Shown here: piece by piece, positions 35,661 through 40,490 of the stretch | How positions within the stretch are numbered: the stretch's first letter is position 1 | Layout: every line of letters starts with the position of its first letter | From: Alphaproteobacteria bacterium casp-alpha6 | Lineage (GTDB): Bacteria; Pseudomonadota; Alphaproteobacteria; Rhodobacterales; Rhodobacteraceae | Direction of reading: 5' to 3' | NCBI GenBank assembly: GCA_001510135.1 | Contig: LFER01000003.1 | Coordinates: 1 to 40,490 of the forward strand | DNA length: 40,490 bases | The notes under the pieces: generated by a model | What the model was told of the DNA's origin: nothing | What the model saw: only the letters and a program-made list of their open reading frames with translations | Databases searched by the model: none | Program-made: the position numbers and the translations under genes

Positions 35661-36043
35661 TTTGAAGAGTGTTTTTCGTGGATTGTGCAAAGGCTCTTTT
35701 TCAAATCTTTGCAGAGTTCGTCAAAAGGGCGCTCTTCTGTTTTTTTGGCCTTTCCGATAAGCACATAATCCCAGCCAAGCCGCCCATATAAAGACAACAT
35801 TTGTCTTGCCACCTCGCGCAAACGTCTTTTCGCGCGGTTGCGTGCCACTGCGTTTCCGACTTTCTTGGAACAGGTGAATCCAACCCGTAAACCCGTTTCG
35901 TCGTCATCGCGCTGCCGGGCCTGCAAAAGAAGCCCTTCGGCTCTTACGAACGTCCCTTTTGCCACGAATAAAAACTCGCGCCGCTTTTTAAGGATATTAA
36001 TGTCACACGGAGAAGCCCTACGTCCAGAGGAAGATGTCGGCAT
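35657..36043 (-). CDS. rnpA: Ribonuclease P protein component
   Basis: RnpA is the protein cofactor of RNase P, which matures the 5' ends of tRNAs. The protein has the family pattern [36 protein letters not shown] and YVLIGKAK. The start is uncertain: the ATG at 36043 (128 residues) has no clear Shine-Dalgarno, while an in-frame TTG at 36085 (142 residues) has GGTGA about 7 nt upstream. Both leave a long N-terminal extension before the conserved core. It lies 40 to 90 nt after rpmH and overlaps yidD by 4 nt. Confidence 0.93.
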   Translation of the reverse strand: MPTSSSGRRASPCDINILKKRREFLFVAKGTFVRAEGLLLQARQRDDDETGLRVGFTCSKKVGNAVARNRAKRRLREVARQMLSLYGRLGWDYVLIGKAKKTEERPFDELCKDLKKSLCTIHEKHSSK

Positions 36044-36129
36044 AAAAGATAAATTATCCGAGCCAGTGTCATCACAGATGGTCAAAAGAATTCACCGCAA
36101 GATGACTTTGTACTGTAATTGAACGCAGT

Positions 36130-36264
36130 TTACGCGCTGAGCGCTTTGCGCCCGCGTGCACGACGTGCGTTCAATACTTTACGGCCTGCTTTTGTCGCCA
36201 TGCGAGCACGAAACCCGTGACGGCGCTTGCGCACCAGATTTGAAGGTTGGAAGGTGCGTTTCAT
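36130..36264 (-). CDS. rpmH: 50S ribosomal protein L34
   Basis: L34 (bL34) is a 44-residue basic protein of the 50S subunit, short enough to be missed by ORF-length filters. Translation of the minus strand gives [17 protein letters not shown] at the start, [19 protein letters not shown] in the middle and KALSA at the end, all diagnostic. CTGGAG lies just before the ATG. A near-consensus promoter sits about 70 nt upstream. It is the first gene of the rpmH–rnpA–yidD unit. Confidence 0.98.
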   Translation of the reverse strand: MKRTFQPSNLVRKRRHGFRARMATKAGRKVLNARRARGRKALSA

Positions 36265-36333
36265 CGCTCCAGTTCTCCGCTTATTTAGGTCACGCGAAGT
36301 CGGATTCGCGCAAAAGAAAATCTACAGAACCCG

Positions 36334-36362
36334 CCTATATGACGAAGTGCCTCCCATGTCAA
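36334..36362 (-). promoter_or_regulatory. rpmH promoter (sigma-70 type)
   Basis: On the minus strand TTGACA (36362-36357) and TATAGG (36339-36334) are separated by exactly 17 nt, about 70 nt before the rpmH start codon. The -35 box is a perfect consensus. This is the strongest promoter seen in the window. Confidence 0.78.
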
Positions 36363-36587
36363 ACGTGTCATTGCACTTTTTCAAATAAGGAGAGGGGCCG
36401 CTGTTTTTATCCGTGTCGCGATGCATCGTCTGATAGACTGATCAAAAATAAAAGAACCTCATCCTTAAAACCGCATTGATGAAAGGTTGCAATATCAAAA
36501 ACATGGCCCTTTCATTCACCGAAAAGTGAGGTCTATTGCACATTGCTTTTGGTTTCATGCATCATCTAAGGTGATCACAGGGTTGGT
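36363..36587. other. Intergenic region between divergent rpmH and the TVP38 gene
   Basis: Together with the rpmH promoter this forms a ~340-nt divergent spacer (36265-36602). No gene was found. One TTTATCCGTG near 36406 resembles a DnaA box imperfectly, and no cluster of boxes is present, so an origin is not supported. A plus-strand promoter for the TVP38 operon should lie here, but no clear pair was identified. Confidence 0.5.
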
Positions 36588-36602
36588 GTGGTACTGATTA
36601 AC

Positions 36603-37304
36603 ATGGCTATTTCAAAGCGCATTATTGTCTTGATGTTCATAGCGGGCCTCGCTGTAACTGGGGGTTATGCGTTGAATGATGTATTCAGCATTGACATGTT
36701 GCGCCTCCATCGTGCAGAGCTTTTGTCCATTACGCAGTCCCATAAAGTTCTTGCGGCGCTGCTCTTCGTGAGCCTCTATTCTGTCATTGCGGGGTTGTCC
36801 TTGCCCGGCGCGGCTATTGCCTCGATTGCGGGTGGATTCCTTTTTGGTCTCATGCTTGGCACAATCTTGAACATAACTGCGGCGACCCTCGGGGCAACAG
36901 CGCTGTACCTTGCAGTTCAATGGGGGGTAGGGGAGTCCTTTGTACGTCGTCTCGACGTACTGGAAGGGCGAAGCGATAAAATCGTCTCCCGCTTGCGCAA
37001 AAATGAGGTGAGCGTTTTACTCTCATTGCGGCTTGTCCCAGTTGTGCCTTTTTTTGCCGTAAATCTTTTGGCAGCCATCAGCCGCGTAGGGTTTAGAAAT
37101 TTTGTTCTGACCACAAGCGTTGGCATTCTTCCAGGCGCGATTGTTTTTACATCAATCGGGGTTGGGCTTGGATCTGTCTTTGATCAAGGCGCAGAGCCCG
37201 ATTTGTCGGTGTTGTGGTCGCCGCAGCTTCTTTTCCCGCTGCTTGGCCTTGCAGCCCTATCGTTAGTTCCCATGTTTTGGAAAAATAAAGCAGAAACAGA
37301 ATGA
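36603..37304 (+). CDS. TVP38/TMEM64 (DedA-like, VTT-domain) membrane protein
   Basis: An inner-membrane protein of the PF09335 VTT family, whose members are linked to lipid scrambling or flippase activity and envelope homeostasis. The product is about 233 residues with several hydrophobic helices and the family core SLPGAAIASIAGGFLFG near 60-80, and LSLRLVPVVPFFAVNLLAA in the second half with the conserved R-x-x-P. An in-frame GTG at 36588 (AGGG 5 nt upstream) would add five residues and is also possible. The stop overlaps the reductase gene start by 4 nt. TVP38 and MerA-like reductase pairs recur in proteobacteria. Confidence 0.88.
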   Translation: MAISKRIIVLMFIAGLAVTGGYALNDVFSIDMLRLHRAELLSITQSHKVLAALLFVSLYSVIAGLSLPGAAIASIAGGFLFGLMLGTILNITAATLGATALYLAVQWGVGESFVRRLDVLEGRSDKIVSRLRKNEVSVLLSLRLVPVVPFFAVNLLAAISRVGFRNFVLTTSVGILPGAIVFTSIGVGLGSVFDQGAEPDLSVLWSPQLLFPLLGLAALSLVPMFWKNKAETE

Positions 37305-38725
37305 GCCAGACAAAGATAAAAACAGATCTACTCATTATAGGTGCAGGGTCGGGTGGGCTATCTCTGGCGGCAGGTGCTGTTCAGATGGGGGCTGAGGTGA
37401 TCCTTCTTGAAGGTGCCGAAATGGGGGGGGATTGTCTGAATTATGGGTGCGTTCCCTCTAAGGCCCTGCTGGCAGCCGCCAAAAATCCGGGCCGCCTCGA
37501 GATGGGGTTTGAAACAGATGATGCTCCTATGACCGCCCATAGGTATCACCAGAAAGGCCTTTCTCATGTCCAAAAGGTGATTGCCCAAATCGCGCCGCAT
37601 GACAGTCAGGACCGCTTTGAACGGCTTGGCGTGGCTGTATTGAGAGAATTTGGCCGCTTTGTGGCGCCCGATACTGTGCGGGCTGGGAAATTTGATATTT
37701 TGGCGCGTCGTGTTGTAATTGCGACAGGATCTCGTCCGGCAATTGCACCGATACCGGGTTTGCAAGACGTCCCTTTTTTGACCAATGAAACCCTTTTCCA
37801 AATGAAGGAAACACCGGATCATCTGATTATTCTGGGTGGCGGACCGATCGGCGTTGAGATGGCTCAGGCGCATGCGCGTATGGGTATCAAAGTGACCATA
37901 GTCGAAGCGATGCAGATTTTGGGTAAAGACGATCCAGAACTTGTGGAATTTTTACGCCGCCGGTTGCAAAAAGAGGGTATTGAGGTTCTGGAAAACAGCC
38001 CTGCCCAAGAGGTTAAGCAGAAGGACAGAAACATCATTGTTCGCTTGCATGATGGGCGGGATTTGGTTGGAACCCATCTTTTGGTGGCCACTGGACGGGC
38101 CGCGAATATCGAAACCCTAGACCTAGAGACGGCCGGTATTGCATTTGGTGCCAAAGGTATTCATGTCGATAAGGGTTTGCGCACGACGAATAAGCGGGTC
38201 TATGCGATCGGGGACGTGAGCAGCCCTTTGCAATTTACGCATTCGGCAGCCTATGAGGCGGGATTGGTGCTGCGCAACGCGCTTTTTGGTTTGCGGGTTC
38301 GCAGGCGCACCCATCATATCCCATGGGTGACATTTAGCGATCCGGAACTGGCGCAGGTCGGCTTTACAGAAGCTGGAGCGCGTCAAAAATATGGTGACAG
38401 ACTGGAAGTGTCCCGTTTTTCGTTTTCTGCCAATGATCGAGCCATTGCAGAGGCCCAAAGCGAGGGTATGATCAAGCTCCTCGTGGTGCGCGGACGTCCT
38501 GTCGGTGTGTCGATTGTTGGACATGGAGCAGGCGAATTAATTGCCTTTTGGTCTTTTGTCATCGCCCAACGCATTAAATTGTCAAAGCTTCCCAGCATGA
38601 TCACACCTTATCCAACATTGAGCGAAGTCAACGCGCGCGTCGTTGGCGCCTATTTTTCGAAACGCCTTTTTGAAAACATCTGGATCAAACGGGTGGTCAG
38701 ATTTGTACAGAAAAGGATCCCCTGA
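37301..38725 (+). CDS. MerA/Lpd-like FAD pyridine nucleotide-disulfide oxidoreductase
   Basis: A group I flavoprotein disulfide reductase, 474 residues. It has the FAD-binding GAGSGGLS at 14-21, the redox-active disulfide in GGDCLNYGCVPSK (Cys45, Cys50), the NAD(P)H-binding GGGPIGVEMAQ, the second FAD motif YAIGDV and a C-terminal dimerisation domain. The usual His-x-Pro of lipoamide and glutathione reductases is Tyr-Pro-Thr in PYPTLSE, as in mercuric reductase, but the C-terminal Cys-Cys pair and N-terminal HMA domain of MerA are absent. Substrate unknown. It overlaps the TVP38 gene by 4 nt and ends 3 nt before the kinase gene. Confidence 0.9.
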   Translation: MSQTKIKTDLLIIGAGSGGLSLAAGAVQMGAEVILLEGAEMGGDCLNYGCVPSKALLAAAKNPGRLEMGFETDDAPMTAHRYHQKGLSHVQKVIAQIAPHDSQDRFERLGVAVLREFGRFVAPDTVRAGKFDILARRVVIATGSRPAIAPIPGLQDVPFLTNETLFQMKETPDHLIILGGGPIGVEMAQAHARMGIKVTIVEAMQILGKDDPELVEFLRRRLQKEGIEVLENSPAQEVKQKDRNIIVRLHDGRDLVGTHLLVATGRAANIETLDLETAGIAFGAKGIHVDKGLRTTNKRVYAIGDVSSPLQFTHSAAYEAGLVLRNALFGLRVRRRTHHIPWVTFSDPELAQVGFTEAGARQKYGDRLEVSRFSFSANDRAIAEAQSEGMIKLLVVRGRPVGVSIVGHGAGELIAFWSFVIAQRIKLSKLPSMITPYPTLSEVNARVVGAYFSKRLFENIWIKRVVRFVQKRIP

Positions 38726-38728
38726 CGC

Positions 38729-40123
38729 ATGCTGAAGTCGCTTTCCGGTCGATTTCTGTTCCTGACCATCGTTTTCGTGATGCTCTCAGAGGTGTTGATC
38801 TTTGTGCCTTCGATTGCGCAGTTTCGTGCAGATTTTCTTATTATGCGGATTGAGCGCGCACAAATTGCCAGCCTTGCTCTTTTGGCTGATGACATAATCA
38901 GCACTGATCTGGAAAAAGAACTTCTTGAGAATGCCGATGTTTTCAACGTTGTTCTACGGCGCGACGAAAGCCGTGAATTGATCCTGTCTTCGGACATGCC
39001 AATGCCGGTAAGCGCCACTTTTGATATGCGAAAACCGGGCGCTGCGGTTTTGATACGAGACGCACTTGCCCGATTAATAAACCCAGACACAGAAATCATT
39101 CGTGTCATCGGTTATCCCAAATACCAAGCGGGAACTTTGATTGAACTCACGCTGTCAACGGCACCTTTGAGAGAAGAAATGATTGCCTTTGGGTTGCGCG
39201 TTCTTTTATTTTCGGCCGTGATCTCGATTTTTACGGGCATGTTATTGCTGCTGGTGCTGCGCCAAACGATCGTTTTGCCGATTAAGCGTGTGGTAGGGCA
39301 AATCCAAGCCTATGCACATGCCCCAGAAGATGCGCGCAGAATTATCTCTCCGGCATCGGGCATCAGCGAACTGCGCGAAGCAGAATACGCGCTGAAGGAT
39401 ATGCAATCCCAACTGACCTCAGCTTTGAAGCAAAAGGAAAGATTGGCCCAGCTCGGGGAAGCGGTCGCAAAAATCAGTCATGACTTGCGTAACATTCTGA
39501 CAACGGTGCAGTTGTTTTCCGATAGCCTCGGTTCAAGCGCGGACCCAAGAGTGAGCCGCCTTGCCCCTAAACTGGTTACAAATGTTGCGCGTGCGATTTC
39601 ATTGACTGAAGGCACTTTGGCGTTTGGCAAAGCCGAAGAACCACCACCCCGCCTCAGCTATGTTCAATTGGGTGATATTTTCGAAGAGGTGATGGAAAAC
39701 GAACAGGGGTTGTGTGAGTCAGATGATATTACGTTCAAAGCGGATCTGCCCGCAGGAATGGTGATACGCGCCGATCCCGAACAATTGCATCGCGCGATCA
39801 CAAATATGGTTAGGAATGCGCGTCAGGCCATTGAAGCAACTTCTAAAAAAGGTGAAATCACTTTGAGAGGGTATGAAACGGATATAGATTGGCTGGTTGA
39901 TGTTTCAGATAGCGGACCGGGTCTTCCTGAAAAGGCGCGCAGGCATCTTTTTCGTGCTTTTCAAGGACGCGTCCGCACTGGTGGCACAGGCCTTGGACTG
40001 GCAATTAGTCAGGAACTCATCCGCGGACATGGAGGGGTGATTGAACTCCTTGGCTCTGATGAACAGGGCACGTGCTTTCGCATGCGCCTTCCAAAGGGTC
40101 GCCTGAGCGATAAAGAAATTTAA
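38729..40123 (+). CDS. Sensor histidine kinase
   Basis: A 464-residue membrane histidine kinase. Hydrophobic segments at about 9-30 and 155-178 flank a periplasmic domain of roughly 125 residues. A HAMP-like linker follows, then HisKA with the phospho-acceptor His251 in AKISHDLRN, N-box Asn363 in NMVRNARQAIE, G1 DSGPGLP at 394-400 and G2 GGTGLGL at 418-424. No receiver domain or adjacent response regulator is seen, so it is an orphan here. It begins 3 nt after the reductase stop and is probably cotranscribed with it. The signal sensed is unknown. Confidence 0.92.
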   Translation: MLKSLSGRFLFLTIVFVMLSEVLIFVPSIAQFRADFLIMRIERAQIASLALLADDIISTDLEKELLENADVFNVVLRRDESRELILSSDMPMPVSATFDMRKPGAAVLIRDALARLINPDTEIIRVIGYPKYQAGTLIELTLSTAPLREEMIAFGLRVLLFSAVISIFTGMLLLLVLRQTIVLPIKRVVGQIQAYAHAPEDARRIISPASGISELREAEYALKDMQSQLTSALKQKERLAQLGEAVAKISHDLRNILTTVQLFSDSLGSSADPRVSRLAPKLVTNVARAISLTEGTLAFGKAEEPPPRLSYVQLGDIFEEVMENEQGLCESDDITFKADLPAGMVIRADPEQLHRAITNMVRNARQAIEATSKKGEITLRGYETDIDWLVDVSDSGPGLPEKARRHLFRAFQGRVRTGGTGLGLAISQELIRGHGGVIELLGSDEQGTCFRMRLPKGRLSDKEI

Positions 40124-40153
40124 TTCGCTTTCACGTCCCTCGCACAATTCCCC

Positions 40154-40182
40154 TTGCATCTTTGCGTGCCCTGCCGTAGACG
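40154..40182 (+). promoter_or_regulatory. Candidate tRNA-Arg promoter
   Basis: TTGCAT (40154-40159) and TAGACG (40177-40182) are 17 nt apart and end 9 nt before the tRNA 5' end, the expected distance for transcription starting just upstream. Confidence 0.5.
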
Positions 40183-40191
40183 AAATGCCAC

Positions 40192-40268
40192 GCACCGGTA
40201 GCTCAGCTGGATAGAGTACTTGACTACGAATCAAGGGGTCGGGGGTTCGAATCCTCCCCGGTGCGCCA
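40192..40268 (+). tRNA. tRNA-Arg (anticodon ACG)
   Basis: The cloverleaf is complete. The acceptor stem GCACCGG (40192-40198) pairs with CCGGTGC (40258-40264), the D arm contains AGCTCAGCTGGAT, the anticodon stem is CTTGA/TCAAG with anticodon ACG at 40226-40228, and the T arm contains GGTTCGAATCC. The discriminator G and an encoded CCA end at 40268. It reads CGN arginine codons after A34-to-inosine editing by TadA. No terminator is obvious downstream. Confidence 0.97.
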
Positions 40269-40490
40269 CCAACCCTCTCACTTCCGCCGAACACTTGCAT
40301 AGCGTATCTATGCCGCTGAATTACTTGTTTATTTTCTAACAGACGTTTCTAGTGAGCTACCCGTAATGCTTTTTACAGACAGAAAACCAAGCTTAAACTG
40401 CCAAGGATCTCCAGCAAAACGCAGCGTATGGAGTTCACATTTTATTCTTAAATGAGGCTTGGGTTGGCAAGGAGTTTTGCCACGCTGAGA
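40269..40490. other. Region after tRNA-Arg with no gene seen
   Basis: These 222 nt at the right edge contain no recognisable gene, terminator or repeat of the tRNA 3' end. Sequence is AT-rich compared with the genes. tRNA 3' ends are common integration sites, but neither an integrase nor an attachment repeat lies inside the window. Confidence 0.4.

Noticed and set aside
36265..36602. Replication origin near rpmH
   Set aside because: Only one imperfect DnaA-box-like sequence was found, and there is no dnaA or dnaN gene nearby.
37301..38725. Mercuric reductase and mercury resistance locus
   Set aside because: The C-terminal vicinal cysteines and HMA domain are absent and no merR, merT or merP genes flank it.
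40192..40490. Genomic island integrated at tRNA-Arg
   Set aside because: No integrase, direct repeat of the tRNA end or phage gene is visible before the window ends.
1..40490. CRISPR array, transposon, toxin-antitoxin or defence system
   Set aside because: No regularly spaced repeats, transposase, inverted terminal repeats or recognisable defence proteins were found on either strand.

Overview
The window is a chromosomal segment of an alphaproteobacterium, most likely a Rhodobacteraceae (Roseobacter-group) member of moderate GC. The call rests on several things: the tuf–S10–spc–alpha ribosomal order with adk after secY and no rpsD between rpsK and rpoA; the RpoA start [16 protein letters not shown]; the block deg protease–rarA–crcB–rluC–ATP12; a BztABCD-type amino-acid transporter; and the minus-strand order rpmH–rnpA–yidD–ttcA–yidC–MOSC–engB–argB. 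Genus cannot be fixed from the sequence alone.

Layout. 1-18517: tuf followed by the ribosomal-protein supercluster (rpsJ to rplQ) with secY, adk and rpoA. It is cut into several transcription units by clear rho-independent terminators after rplW, rplP, rpmD and rplQ. Three spacers depart from the canonical order: a ~330-nt non-coding leader before rplB; a minus-strand 2-oxoglutarate/Fe(II) oxygenase-like gene between rplP and rpmC; and a GFA-fold gene, a HAD phosphatase and a small secreted protein between rpmD and rplO. Stem-loops lie just upstream of rpsJ, rplB, rpmC, rplN, secY, rpsM and rpoA. 18537-23469: a cotranscribed group of periplasmic Deg protease, RarA, fluoride channel CrcB, pseudouridine synthase RluC (all joined by 4-nt ATGA overlaps) and the F1-ATPase chaperone ATP12. 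23470-28266: bztABCD, an ABC importer for acidic/polar amino acids, with a strong hairpin after the binding-protein gene. 28284-36362 (minus strand): rpmH, rnpA, yidD, ttcA, yidC, MOSC, engB and argB, then a fatty-acid-hydroxylase-family membrane protein, an Fe-S (QueG-like) protein and SixA. The rpmH promoter is near consensus. 36588-40123: TVP38/DedA-type membrane protein, a MerA-like flavoprotein reductase and an orphan sensor histidine kinase, tightly spaced on the plus strand. 40192-40268: tRNA-Arg(ACG). The last ~220 nt show no gene.

Functionally most of the window is housekeeping: translation, protein insertion (SecY, YidC, YidD), tRNA and rRNA modification (TtcA, RluC), RNase P and ribosome assembly (EngB). 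No mobile element, CRISPR array, toxin-antitoxin pair or defence island was seen. The most interesting items are the oxygenase-like gene beside rplP, the accessory insertions and structured leaders in the ribosomal cluster, and the TVP38–reductase–kinase operon.
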